A stretch of DNA of 64,000 nt, taken from Streblospio benedicti (Eukaryota; Annelida; Polychaeta; Spionida; Spionidae). Position numbers and translations under genes: made by a program. The stretch is taken from the NCBI GenBank assembly GCA_019095985.1, contig CM032666.1:59090292-59154291 (forward strand), in the 5' to 3' direction. The notes below the pieces were generated by a model, which saw only the letters and a list, made by a program, of their open reading frames with translations, searched no databases and had not been told where the DNA came from. Shown here one piece after another: positions 31,207 to 44,015 of this stretch. Position 1 is the stretch's first letter. The number at the start of each line of letters is the position of its first letter.

Positions 31207-34200
31207 ATGCCGTCGAATGTCCGACATCCGCTGTACAAGGGAAGTGGATTCCGTACAATGGCCATCTGTACTACATACAACAGAATAACATGATGCTAGC
31301 GTGGGAGGCACAGGAAGATGTATGTCGTGCGATGAACAATGGAAATGGACACTTGGCCAGTATCCACAGCAATGAGGACACCAATTTCCTTAGAGAGTGC
31401 CTCAACAATGTTCTGGCAGCGTAAGTGGTTACTGCAGGACTCTCGGGTTATGTGTGCCAATAACAACACGATAGTTTAACATGGCATACCCTATCCAGGT
31501 ATTAGATGGGGACGTTTTAGACATTTTAAAAAAATCCATGTGGCAAAATGCCAGTTCGCCTCAGGCAAGTGTCAGGGGCGAATTCAGAGCTGAAAGTTTG
31601 GTAGCTTCCCAAGAGCTTTGGAGGCAAACACCAACGGTGCGCAGCCGAGTCTAGGGGTGTGGGGAAGCGCCCCCCCCCCCCGGGCATAGCTACTGAACAT
31701 CAACCGTGTCCAGTTTTGGCATTTTGCCAATTAAATTTTACCTTCCAGAGATCCATTTTAATTGTTCTTTAATTCATTTTTCGCTTCATTTAACTAATTT
31801 TTATTCAAGCATTATGATTATCACATACTTTGACACCATGACATTGCAAAACATTTACATTGCATATTTCAGGGAACTGAATATTTCTGATGATGCTAGT
31901 TGGCGATCCTACATTGGATACAGGGTGAACACCCGTGAGCAGAGGGGCGGGTATTGGATGGATGGATCGACCAGACAGTTCATATTAGACCTATTCAGCA
32001 AGACGAACAAGTGTGCATATTTCAATAGGACCAGCAGTAACATTGGATTGGAAAACTGCAACAATAGAGACGTAGAGACCTTCATCTGCCAGAAAGCAGG
32101 TTGGTGATACTGCTATTGGTGACCTTACATTGAAACTTTACGTAGCCATAATTGGCTAGCATATTCTAGTACCTTTTACAATTAGAAATTAGCCAATTAT
32201 AATTGCATACTGAGATTAGATAGGCTTTGGGGCGTTCTGAGATGGTGGAGAAGAGCATGCCATAACTTTCTTGTATGATAAATTCATAATAAATATTAAC
32301 ATGATTCAAGAGTGGTTCAAGTATGGAGATGTACTATTATTTAACAACTGTATAGCCTTATCCTGTTCATCGTGATATTTTCATATGCAGAGGCAGTACT
32401 AACGACAGCAGCCACGTTCACAACAACTCAAAGTAAGTAAGTGGTATTGTTACCGCTATGTTCATTACTATAGTGGTCCACCCTTCCCCAGTAGTATAAT
32501 GCGGTTATTGCTGTGAATGCACATTAAAAGATGAAATGCTTATCTGGATTTGACACAACAACAATAATTGACAAACAAGTGCCAATCATGTTATATTCAT
32601 GGACCAAATGTTGTCAGGGGCTGTTGTCTATGGTGTCTTTTCTTTAGTGTGTGTGTTAAGTTTGATTGGGGAAAAGGGCATCAAAACAAAAAAGAAAATA
32701 AACAATATGTGAACAAAATGTCAAAAAAACAAATATGATCTATTTCTAATTGTTTTCACTGAAATATACAGATCTGTCAGTAGAGTTTCAATTATTCTCA
32801 CTGTGAGTTTTACTGTAACAGCCTAGTTGATCGTTGCATTGATCACCACATAAATACCTATATGAATACACACAAACAAAAGTTGTGTAGAATGGCTTGT
32901 AGAATGCTTTATAGTAGTGTGTTTATTTTCAAATGCATGCACATTAATGTTTATATAAATATTCCACCTTTAGGTACAGTTCCGTCAGGTAGTACGCCAT
33001 CAACGACGACGGTGCCAAATGGTTTGTACAAACTATCAGTTATTTTGTAAATTGTATATCAGTAGATTGAGCTTGCTCACAAATAAACATTTAGTGGCGA
33101 CACCTAAAAAGCACCGCCGTATGGCAGCTTCCGTACCGTGAACAAAAAATTTGCCAATGGCTCCAATTTGGGTGCTCAACAATGCACGGTAACTGCACGG
33201 CAGACTTCCCTTTCACCTGGGGTAGCGATTGACGCGGGTGAGCCGTACAGCGTCGTATGCTGCCGTGCTCATCACTTTAATGACTTCTGTTGGGCAAAAC
33301 CCATACTGACGCATTGGTATCAAAGAGAGCCTTGCAAACAGAGCCAACAGTTAAACTAATCACCTTAGCACATCCGCAGTTAAAGCTCTTATGTGTTTTA
33401 TATAAATCTACAAATCTTACAATGATTGTGTGTGATAATTCAAACCGTACAACAACTGTCACATATTAACGGCGGAGACCCACAGCAACGCACGACCGCC
33501 GTACAGCAAATCTCACGTGCGGCGCTTATAAAACCATAGTGTATTATCATATTTTAGTTGCCGTATGTTCTTTTTTAAGGCTGTTCTTGATACCTATCTG
33601 AAAGTTTCTTCCTACGTCCTACATCCCTCTTTTGGGGGCTTTCACCCACCTCCCTCGTTTTCCAAGCCTTTCCCTCACCTTCCATGTGTATTCGCTTCTC
33701 TCCCCCCCTCCCCATCCCTCCCCACCCCCGCAAAGAAATCATTAAATTATTTACCAAAGATCTTATTGAAAAGCAACAACCTGGTGTTTTTTATTTATAT
33801 TTTCAGGTGGTCCTTCACGTAAAAAAGGCATATACGTCTTGTACATCTTGTTAGGGGCCTCCCTATTATTCTTGATCATCCTTGCGGTGTGCGTCCCACT
33901 GCTGGCCTGGACGACAAATAACACGGCGAACAGCGATTTGAATCTCGATGATCTCGATTATCTCGATGATATCGATCTAGACGATCTCAACGAACTTGAG
34001 CTGGGTATACTGGGTGATCTGGAGGACGAGGATGATGACCTTTTGTTCATTCCTTCTAAGAAGGCTAAGAAGGCTTCTAAGAAGGCTAAGAAGAAAAAGA
34101 AAGAGAGCATTCCCCTTTCATCAACGGACGATAGCATCCTCCAATCATCAAGGAAAGATAGCATCCGTCAATCATCAAGGAAAGATAGCATCCCCCATTC

Positions 34201-34453
34201 ATCAAGGAAAGATAGCATCCATTCATCAAGGAAAGATAGCATCCCCCATTCATCAAGGAAAGATAGCACCTCCCATTCATCAAGGAAAGATAGCACCCCC
34301 CATTCATCAAGGAAAGATAGCACCTCCCATTCATCAAGGAAAGATAGCATCCCCCATTCATCAAGGAAAGATAGCACCTCCCATTCATCAAGGAAAGATA
34401 GCATTCCCCATTCATCACAGAACCAGAGCAACCATTCCTCAAGGAAAAGATAG
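31207..34453 (+). CDS. C-type lectin-like transmembrane receptor with phospho-motif repeat tail (5' end missing)
   Basis: Exons 31207-31420, 31873-32099, 32391-32432, 32974-33021 and 33807-34453 join in phase (1-2, 2-1, 1-1, 1-1, 1-stop). The first two encode a C-type lectin fold: ECPTSAVQGKWIPYNGHLYY, WEAQEDVCRAMNNGNGHLAS, SYIGYRV (for WIGL), GYWMDGS, and NCNNRDVETFICQK. No EPN or QPD and no WND is present, so calcium-dependent sugar binding by the usual site is unlikely. A short Thr-rich stalk follows, then a TM helix (VLYILLGASLLFLIILAVCV), an acidic leucine-aspartate segment (LDDLDYLDDIDLDDL), a lysine-rich run (KKAKKASKKAKKKKK) and ten SSRKDS repeats ending SSRKR. Predicted type I membrane protein with a long cytoplasmic tail. 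The first exon (signal peptide) was not found. A poly(A) signal AATAAA lies at 34800-34805. Confidence 0.88.
34130..34450 (+). repeat. 27-bp coding minisatellite in lectin receptor tail
   Basis: Twelve or so units of about 27 bases with the core tcatcaaggaaagatagca encode SSRKDSIPH and variants (SIRQ, STSH, STPH). One unit is a residue shorter. Each full unit has Arg-Lys-Asp-Ser, matching the R-x-x-S pattern of basophilic kinases such as PKA or CaMK. Near-identity of the units points to recent expansion, so copy number may vary between individuals. Confidence 0.93.
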
Positions 34454-36959
34454 CATCCCCATACTAAATCTAGTGTGTTATAATCTGTTCGGCGCACAAG
34501 ACTCATACGAGACGTTATTAGACGGTAGGCGTCTTGAACATTCAGATTTCGAGATTATAAACTGTATTATCTTTCCTCGTAAAAAGAACTATCCATTCGT
34601 TGTGTACGAGTTTCACCATTAAAAGTCACTGCCTATGAAAATGATATTGATAAATGATAACCCAAAGACAAAGACAATGTCTGCAACTTATTGAACAGAA
34701 CTATTAGTGATGAGGCAGAAGAGGTTGTTACCAGTATCTCAAATCTTTGTTGAGCTAATAATTTTATCTGAAGCAGTTTAATTCATTCTAGTATTGAATA
34801 ATAAATCAGTTTCACCTCTCTTATTTCTGATGTGTTTAGTAACTTTACAAAAGTTTCCTGAAAAGTAGAAAATACAAAAGAATTAAAACATTTTCTATCC
34901 TAAATAGTAAATATCCTCTACTGATTTTGAATCATTTGATACCAGTATTAAAGTAGAAAATACTTGTTGACCAATATGCAAAACCATGGAATATACATCA
35001 AAATATCAATGTTTGAATCAATATGTATATATTTTTTTTATGGTAATAAGGTCCTCAAATAGTGGAAATACAATGAATAATGCACTCGATATCCATTCTC
35101 GATGCCCCGACAATAAATGGCAGACCTACGTGATAGGACTGTTCATACGACTGGTAACATAGGATCCTCGTGAAAAGTCTGTCCAAAGTGGACTTAGACC
35201 GCGATATTTTTGAGTTCCACGCGATTTGCAGCGGAACTAAAAAAAAAGATATACTGTTGATATGGCCTATCCTAGGCATGGTTTATGGCCGATGTGGTCT
35301 ACTTGTTTTGTAGCAGAGGGATGGTACCCCTTGGTAGGTGTTACAATGAGTTGGTGGTGTGTCTGCAAGAACCACAGACACATCTAAAACGGCTTTTTGT
35401 TGGACTCACCACGAAGTAACGATTCTGCAACACACTCTACGTCCAATCTCGTCCTAAATGCCCCATCTTATCATGTGTATGGGTCAGCAGCCCATCCTGC
35501 ATGTGTTTGATACCACCAATCTTAATTTTCTTCACCATCAACTTGGCACTGCTCTGGTACCAAAAGAAATACATCAATGTAGACATTTGATCTTAACGTA
35601 GTCTCAACACCTTTTGGCAATGTCTCTTTTTATATGTTGCTATAAATACCTTTGACACGATAATGTTCTATCAAACAAATATTCGATACATTTCTTTCAG
35701 CGGACAGTCTATTGGTGGTCAAACGAAGCATGTATCGATACTGTATACCCATGTAAAAATCATAGAATAACAAAAACTGAATGTTGAGAGATTCACTCAT
35801 AATTATATTAATTTTCAGAATGCATATGCATTTTATAGCTAATTAGAAAGCACGCGGTATAGGTCACTAACTAAACATAACTTTTATTCAAATTAGCTTA
35901 TTTGCATATATCTAATTTGCATAAATATTCTGATTTTTAACGTTTTTTGATAAAGCTGAAAGCACAGAACAGAGCAATTCCTGGGTGTGTGGAAAGTGAC
36001 CAATATAGGAAGTCAGTGTGTCACAGCTTGCCACGGACTTAAAGTAGGCTCCATTGAAAGTAGCTCATTCCTCAATGTGACTGTCAAGTAGTGGAATCTT
36101 CTTCCCGCCAATACAGGGGAGGATGACTTGTCAACCTCTTTCATGATTCGGCTGTCAACGCAGCTGGGTTGAACCAGCAAGACTCACCTGGTGTGATGAG
36201 CTTTTGCTTCCTGCCGGTCTAACGTAGAACTAGAACTAGAACAATGAACAAGCAAAACTGGTTGGTTTTGGTCTTACAAGTTTGAGTTTATCATAGACAA
36301 CCACCTGGTAAATAACATCAATTGCAGAATTGTGAGATATTGGAGTTCTCTGTATAAAGCATTTACTATGCTTAAGAGACGTGAAAATACTGTTCATACT
36401 ATCACTGTTCTTTTGCAGTCTAATGCAGCTTCATTGTGGTCCCATTTATTGCGGTCCAAATTATCTGTACCGGCAATTTTATGTTTACCTCTTTACTCTT
36501 GCCAGGCAATTTACAATAGAACAATATCACCCAGAGGTGACGATTGTGTTGGTTGGTTTAAATTGGACTATGCAGCTGAGGTAAAAAAAGCATTGTAATT
36601 CATTACATGAAAAACAGCCACTTCAATGAATTAGATGATTGATTAATTGCCAGCTTCCAAAATGATTATAAAAGATGAACTGAGAGATCTAATCACTTGG
36701 CACTGAATATCAAAGTTATGACCGTGCTGATATCATTGCAGATGGATACGCACTGAGGTTCTGGTACAGGAGATGAAACATACATTTGCTTTTTCATGGA
36801 TGCTTAAATAATCGAATTCGTGAAGTGGATCAATAAATTTAGTGTGTCCAGTATGCATTTGTCAGTTTGCCACTAGAAATATATGCTCATTCACCTGTTC
36901 TCTAAAATATTTTGAGCAGTGTGAAGTATGGTATTGCTAGCCGACAGATTAGTATTTTG

Positions 36960-37485
36960 ATATGTTTGGTGCATGTCCAGTCACCCAGGTAGATGTGGAT
37001 GGGTCCATGCTCGATGTAGATCCTAGCTTCTGTTATCTCAGAGACATGTTATGCTCAGGAGGAAGATGCAAACTTGCCATAACCACCAGATAAAAAGTAC
37101 TACCTGGGGAAAATGTATCTTTAAAAGCCCACGGAATAATGTTCTCAATCGGTGTTCATTCTGCCTTGCTTCATGGTAGTGAAACCTCGGCACAATTTTT
37201 CTTACACATCTCAACCTGCACTGCATGAAATGTTAGCTGTTGTTGAGGTGTTCTCAGAACTGTTCTCTTGATGTCTCAGATGGTACAGACATGTAAAATG
37301 ATCCTTTGTCTTGTACCGATTCTGTCATGGACATGGAGATCCCTAGTCGTCAGGGCAGTCAGGAAGGGCAGACTGCGGAAGACTTGGCTAGAATGTGTTA
37401 GGTCTGACCTAAAGGAGATACCCAGAGAGCTGGTGTGAGACACTGCTGTCTGCTGCTTACCTCGGAACTGGGACACCAGCAACAG
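36960..37485 (+). mobile_element. LINE remnant (C-terminal part of RT protein)
   Basis: In one frame: VDVDGSMLDVDPSFCYLRDM then LCSGGRCKLAITTR; further on SALLHGSETSAQFFLH; then RSLVVRAVRKGRLRKTWLEC and VRSDLKEIPRELV. These match the familiar late part of LINE reverse transcriptase proteins (CYLGDML...GGG, LHGSETW, RGRPKKTW.ECV). Several stop codons and frame changes interrupt it, so it is an old dead fragment. The clade was not determined. Confidence 0.75.
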
Positions 37486-37735
37486 TTGTAAATTAAACGT
37501 ACAGATGTAGTAAAAGCAGCAGCAGAGTAGATATAGTATTGCTTATTTACAATGTGGTCCTGTTTGGCAGGTCAGGTAACCATATGTGCCTCGAGGGTGT
37601 GGAGGGATCACACTAGCTATTGTTTTCAAACTAGGTGAGTTCTTTTTGTGTGTGCAGAGGGTGGCTCTCCTCTACATGCGACACGCATTTTTTAATGAGG
37701 CTTCCGACCTTAAACACTTGACAGAAGCCATCCTC

Positions 37736-39310
37736 GTCGCCAATGTAAAGATCTACAGATGGCTCTTGGCCGCTATGATATCTGAAGACATCAGTTCATC
37801 GAGTTTTAACTCAACCTTTTTCGTAGACCGAACGGTGTACGCCTCATGGGTTGTGCTACAGGTTGGACGGACGAATCGGTTTTCAGCTGTATTTGCTTAC
37901 CTCGTAGTTTACCAACACCTGTCAACACATCTTTGAACTCACTTTGCAGTTTTTCACTCAACCCATGACACTCTGTTTCAGATTCACACGTACCTAAGCC
38001 TACAGCATTCACATCTATTTTCAGAACACCTAGCTCTCTTGCTGTCTCTAGACCCAAGATCGGCACACCTGTCCTGCTATCACTACAAAAGTTAGCCTCA
38101 CACGAACGACCATTTACACTGACTACACACCAAAATGTACCTCGAGTCTCCAAGGGCTCGCTTTGACCATACGCATACAGCTTTTTGTCGCACTTTGGCA
38201 TACTAAACAGACACTTCACATGTTTCTCTTTCAAATCAGACCATGTTTTAGCATCGATTACATTAGTACTAGCCCCCGAATCAATCAGTACATTAAGTGG
38301 CACATCACCAACAGACACAAGAATTTTGCCTGTATTGTTACTGTTCACTGTGAAGGCGTAATCATCTTGGACTCCTGATTCAGCCTCTTGGACACAGTTT
38401 ACGTCTTTGGTTCGACACATCTTGGAGAAATGATCCGGCTTGTGGCATTTTAGGCACTCCTTCCCTCTGGCTGGGCATTTGGGTCCCGCCCGAAGTGTCC
38501 CTTTTCTCCACAGCGATAGCACACTCCTTTAGGTGGATTGTCTCTCTTCGATTTGGCGAACTGAGTGGTCTTCTCAAACTTGTTGCCACCTTTCTGACTT
38601 GTCTTGCTACGTGCTAGCGACACTTTATTCACAGCCTCGTCTTCTGGCTTCATTTGGCTATCAATTCGCTCGCACTGTTCAGCGGCTTCCAGCGCACGTG
38701 TCAGCGTAAGCGCATCTCCTTCTTGCAACTGTAGCTCGAGCAAACGCTCTTTTCATGTGCGGGGCTTTGCACTTCCACAGGATCGCATCTCTAATGTGGC
38801 TGTTAATATCCGCACCAAAATTACAGTCAACTGCCAGCCCTCTCAATCGTGTAGAAAACTGCAGTATCGGCTCTCCTGTCTCAAGCTCAGCATGGTGGAA
38901 CAACTGACGCTTATATGTGGTATTCACTTTGGGCACAAAGTATGAGTTGAGGGCATTCACACAGGCATCATAGTCATCATCTGCACCTTTGTCTGAGAGA
39001 GTTTCAAATATATCTTGTACCTGCTGTCCAGCGAGATGTAACAGCTGAGCTCTCCGTCTTCTTTTTACAACTTTTTGGGCACTGACATGAGCTTCTGTGG
39101 TTACTGTGTCGTCTATGATGAGCCCTTTGCCATCAGCATAGAAGTTGAATGCTGTCACCCACCTTTTCCATCTTTTACCCAAAGTTGCTGGCTCAATGAG
39201 ACAATCAAATGGCTTGATTCCTCTTGATCCTTTTTCATCATCCATGTTTTGTCCTCGTCGCCAATGTGAGATCTACAGATGGCTCTTGGCCGCTATGATA
39301 TTGTTGGATT
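37736..39310 (-). mobile_element. Ty3/gypsy-type LTR retroelement fossil (gag, zinc knuckles, protease, start of RT)
   Basis: Read on the minus strand, this fossil has a gag region, a CCHC zinc-knuckle region, an aspartic protease region with a DSGAS-type site, and the first few residues of a reverse transcriptase region. It is truncated: most of pol and the integrase are absent. It is broken in a few places. A 45-base direct repeat (core agatctacagatggctcttg) lies at both ends, near 37736-37781 and 39252-39300, resembling an LTR end plus primer-binding site, so pieces of two copies may be juxtaposed. The divergence suggests moderate age. Confidence 0.85.
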
Positions 39311-39469
39311 TTCTACTCAAGTGACAACAACACTCATATGCTCAAGTCGGCCATGTTTGATCTGCCTTTTATTAACACTTCCTGTATCAGGGACCAGTCA
39401 GTAATCCATAGTGCTCAGGGAGCATCGGTTAACAGAATACCACAAGTGGAGATTGGCAGTGCAGTGGCA

Positions 39470-39560
39470 GACGTATGAACTGCCGTGGACGGGCCGTGAA
39501 CTCACGATGCAGGCAAATCTCGTTTCTTAGTCATACGCTCTAACCACTGCACCAACAAGG
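39470..39560 (-). mobile_element. tRNA-like SINE head (tentative)
   Basis: Read on the minus strand, ggtgcagtggttagagc resembles an A box and gtgagttcacggccc resembles a B box about 35 bases later. The spacing fits a tRNA-derived promoter. No SINE body was delimited. Confidence 0.4.
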
Positions 39561-41769
39561 ACCAGTATGTTAAAATAATATTCAGTAAACAAATCCAGGC
39601 CAAATCGAACTATCAATATGCAAATTACATTTGTAGAAGTATACAAATTAGCCAGTTTGTGTAACAGGTATGTTTAGATAATCCTCCAAACTACCAGTTA
39701 TTCAATCCAAAAAATAGATGTTCCTATTCATGGGGAAAGTTAACGTTTGATGTGTTTGACGCTGTATGTGTATCGAACGTTACAATATATTATTTCTTTT
39801 TTGTATACTATTCATCTAATCTGCTTCAATTTTCGTGCACATGAGAAAATGTGTGACCTTGATGGATTATTGTTCTATGTTGTAGATCAACCTTGGTACA
39901 CAACTTAAAAGCTACACACTTTAATAATAAACGTCAAAATCAGAATATTTATGCAAATTAGATATATGCAAATAAGCTAATTTGCATAAAAGTTATGTTT
40001 AGTTAGTGATATAAACTACCTGCTTTCTAATCAGCTATAAAAATATGTATGCATTCTGAAAATGAATACAACTATGAGTGAATCTTTCAACATTCAGTTT
40101 CTGTATTCCCAATATGATTGTCAAATTGGTATACAGTATGGTGTGTCATTTCATAATTATTAATTCAATCTGCTTCTAATTTTTTGTCAACATACTCAGA
40201 TGACTTTGCCCCTGATACAAAACCATTAGGATAGACCATTGATCAGTATGGGCTTTTTTAAATCTTCCTCTTAGACGAAAAACGTCAAATTCATGAGATT
40301 TATGCAAATTAGAAGTATGCTAATTAGCATATTAACATACATTTTGTATTCAACAGATAGAGGATTTTAATACCTTTCATATGAGCTATCATACCAGTCT
40401 GTAGCTAAATTAGCTATCATATTATGCACTGTTTTATGTTTTACACCTTTTCACTATTATTTTATCGGGACGTTACCATGGAAACCAGTCCATATCAGAA
40501 ATTCCTGCCGTTTCCACTAGAAACCAGCTGGATCCCAAAACTAGACAAATTCCGCATCTTTTGGTATATATCACAGTAATTGTTAAAGATCTGTTGCAAG
40601 GTTACTCCCTCAATATGCATCGTAGAGTCCACCTGCGCAAAGCGCAAAGCAGCAACTTTGTGACGAAGTCCGCAGTTGCATGCCGATCTCGCTATAAATG
40701 CAATAGATTATAAGATAGGCCATCGCTCAAATTTAGCACCTTTTCCCCATGTCATTTTAAAAATGCGTTTCGCACGTCAAATTCGTAGACTAACGTTCGA
40801 TTTTATGCACAAGAAAAAATTCTTGCAACCCCAAAAAATCGCAAAACGGCGATAGCGAAGCGAATTCAGTACTGCGTCGGCGTTTTTAGCTTGACGAAAC
40901 AGGCTTTAATTGTTCCTGTTGTCACTTATTTTGATGAGAGCAGGTGCGCGCACCAATCTCGAGACATTTCTGGGTACGAAATTGACACGATCTGAAACTC
41001 CGAAAAGAATTTCGGGTCGGAAATTGTCAGCTGGAATCATTATTTATACTAACCCGAAAATTCTGCCTACACTCGATAAATCTTCTTTACATAGCTAGCT
41101 AGCTGTCTTAATATTATGAGTGAATGTATTTGGTTATAATTATACCAGTCGATGTACTTCGTGTTAGTGAATATTGTTTTAATATACCGGTAGCTAAAAA
41201 TATTTGTAAAAAAAAGTGAAATAGGGCGGATCTTTAATATCTTTGTTGGGGTTTCCATCTTCACATATTCATGTTTAAAATAATAAGTAAACTTTCGATT
41301 TCGGAATATAGTTTCATTTTTCTCGGAAGGAATTGAATTTTGCATGTGGAAAATTTGGTGGTTACACTGTGTAAGATAAGCTCGAGCAAACATTGCCAAC
41401 AACCGATTAAAAGTAGACTAGCAAAGCAAAGTGCACCTCGAGCTACACAGTCTAAACATAAAAGCAAAGTACAGTATGATGGTAACCAAGCATTTATTTT
41501 GTGTGTGGGTTGTTGTTGTTGTTTTTTTGTGTGTGGATCTATAGACTATAAGAAGTCAACTGCTAAGTAATACTAGTATCACTGAAACAAAGCTAGATTG
41601 CATGGTCTGCAGGATATGTATAAAGTGAGCTAGGTCTAGATCTAGTTCTTACACATGGTTACAGTGGTTACAAAGGGATGACAGAATAGTTTAACGAGCT
41701 CTCGGTTAAGCTTTTTTTTGGGATATGAACAAAAAGAATATTTCGTAACACAAAAAGTCTTTGTTGCAA

Positions 41770-41890
41770 AAGTTTGTTTGTTTTAAGTAAAGTAGACCTT
41801 TTGATAACAGTAATAGTATGTTTGTTTAGCTTTAAAGAAAAAGCACCCTTGCGATAACAGTAATAGTAAGTGTTTGTTTAATTTTATAGC
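41770..41890. repeat. Tandem duplication of about 55 bp
   Basis: The phrase gataacagtaatagtatgtttgttta near 41802 recurs as gataacagtaatagtaagtgtttgttta near 41855. Both are followed by an AT-rich spacer. No coding content was seen from 40340 to 43200. Confidence 0.6.
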
Positions 41891-41954
41891 GATTGGTTAG
41901 TCTTATTTTAGGAGCTCACATAAATAGGGAAGGCATTAAAAAAGCCCCCTCTTG

Positions 41955-42390
41955 GATTTCTAAGATGGGGCTACCTGTAAGCCCCATCTTGGATCGGGTT
42001 GGGAATTCCCTTATCTTGGAATTCCCTTCAAGATGGGGCTTTCTTTTAGTAATGAGCCCCATCTCAACATTGATTTGTTAGCGGTGCTCTTCAAATATTT
42101 TTTTTACTTTGCAGTAAAATTAATATCAAATGGAACCAAAGACTTTATTAGTATTCAAAGACTTAATTAGTATTTTATGTTCTCATATTTTGTTAATATA
42201 CTATATTATTTTCTATTTAATGTACATAGTAATATGGGTTTTAATATGGATTGTTTTAAAATCTGAAATAAATTAATTTTGTAATTTGAATCATGAAAAA
42301 TAATTTATGGGGAAGGATGCTGACATGGGTGTTACAAATATCTTACCAAAATGGGGCTACCCAACATCTGAGATGGGGCTATCTTGCATC
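41955..42390. repeat. Cluster of AGATGGGGCT / AGCCCCATCT palindromic units next to assembly gap
   Basis: The decamer agatggggct or its complement occurs at about 41963, 41980, 42033, 42055 and 42371, with a variant (aaatggggct) near 42348. Adjacent opposite copies form hairpins (for example 41962-41989), and gggaattccc repeats nearby (42001, 42020). The array runs straight into the N gap. Confidence 0.75.
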
Positions 42391-42490
42391 NNNNNNNNNN
42401 NNNNNNNNNNNNNNNNNNNNNNNNNNNNNNNNNNNNNNNNNNNNNNNNNNNNNNNNNNNNNNNNNNNNNNNNNNNNNNNNNNNNNNNNNN
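42391..42490. other. Assembly gap (100 N)
   Basis: Exactly 100 N, a conventional placeholder, so the true size is unknown. It interrupts the palindromic AGATGGGGCT array, which probably stopped the assembler. Confidence 0.99.
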
Positions 42491-43206
42491 AAAATGTTCA
42501 AATATAATGATTGCGTTAGTTTTATACTTAACACCATTTGAACATTTTTTCTCCACACACACATTACAACTATTTCAAATATCCTTTATGCTTTTGAAAT
42601 TATTGATACTGGTAAGTTCTAGAATCTAATGTGTAAAGTTACCCTGAAAATGTACATATTGTTGTCACGCTCCTGAATATTGAAAGTGGAAGTGGACAGG
42701 CTTATCACAGCTACTATCATATAGACGTTTTTTTTACATACATGTAAATAGATTAGTCTTTTTTTATTGTTATTAAAACGTAATTGCAACTGTTAAAAGA
42801 TTATGAACATACTTTGTATACAACACGTTGATAGTTGTAATATTGCTGCTATTTATATAATGTAGATATAACTAAAACGAGTATTATTGAAGATATTGCT
42901 TGAGATATTAGATGTTTCCAATATGGTTAATTTGCATCGAGGAAATTGCTCTGGCATTGGCACTGGGTTGTCCTTGCAATACATGTTCCACTATCCGTTA
43001 GTAGAATATGACCAATGACACTTGCAAATCCTTATGGAGCTTCAGATGAAATTAATGTGTATGCTATCTTTGGTGTATCCTCAGTGATGTTTTTCTTAAT
43101 ATGCCGCACTACGCTGTAGCTCGGGGTACAGTTAATACCCAGGCGTGCCGTGCAATGCACAACTGTGCATACCGTGATGCCCTCGTTCTCTGGCGATATA
43201 GCGGTC

Positions 43207-44015
43207 GGAAGTTCTTCAGCGAGATGTTTTTTAAATTGGTACTTTACGCGAATGTAGCGATCACTGGATCATGCTAACCAACACGTTTTCGTCAGACCAG
43301 AAAATGGCGTGAGTCTAGTCAGTCGATTTGGAGTTTTCCATTGTTGACATAGAACAATAATCCTTTAGTAGCTCATATGATTTTCATCCGAACGTTTTCA
43401 TATTAACAGTACACATTCTAAAGACTGTCTAGTTTCTTATTTTCATCATAATGAATAATAAAATTTATAGCAACAAGTCCGATTTGGACAAAATCGAGTA
43501 ATGGGCAATACATTTGACAGCAAACGCCAAACGCTAGGTGTTAGAAGTGGCGATGGATGTGATTAATGATCAAATTAAACTATTTAGTTAAAACAACTAC
43601 ATAGACTTATATATATGAATGGAATCGCATCTTACTGCAGATTATTTCCATCAAAATTATATATTAATACGACAATGTATTAGAGAGATATGATCCAATA
43701 TATATGTGTGGTGTTTTTACCTGTCGTCGCCTGCTGATATTGTCAGTAGACTTTTTATGATCATGCAAAGATTTCACTGTTTCAACTTAATTAAATATAC
43801 TAAATGTGATAGTTTATAGTTAATTTTACTATCGAACTAAAGGAAAATATATTATCTGTGATGTATGTAAGTGAGATTGCTGAAGTGTGCGTTCAAAATG
43901 TATTGCGCAATTTCTCCCATAAGCATAACATTGGGACAGCTTGTATCATCGCTCACTCCATAATCCAGTTAAGTTTAGTTTGGTTGTCACGGTTAGTTCC
44001 TGTTCGCGGGACTTC
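43207..44015 (+). repeat. Left arm of a large inverted repeat
   Basis: About 810 bases starting ggaagttcttcagcgagatg and ending near cctgttcgcgggactt match 52346-53759 in reverse complement. The match is close over several long runs, for example cgccattttctggtctgacg and tattgcgcaatttctcccat. The right arm carries an extra 595 bases (52924-53518) absent here. The spacer is 8.3 kb. No coding frame is conserved between the arms. Confidence 0.85.

Larger units (their letters stand above)
35730..40140. repeat. Inverted repeat of an AT-rich dispersed sequence, arms about 215 bp
   Basis: 35730-35950 is the reverse complement of 39924-40140 at roughly 85-90 percent by eye (shared core tatgcaaattagatatatgc). 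The right copy has a further, more diverged direct neighbour about 345 bases on (tgcaaattag near 40300). The arms enclose the LINE remnant at 36960 and the Ty3-type fossil at 37736-39310. They may be two independent insertions of one repeat family and not the ends of a single element. Confidence 0.75.

Noticed and set aside
34086-34506. Minus-strand frames of repeated MNGGCYLSL or FLDEWGMLS
   Set aside because: They are antisense readings of the 27-base coding repeat in the lectin receptor tail.
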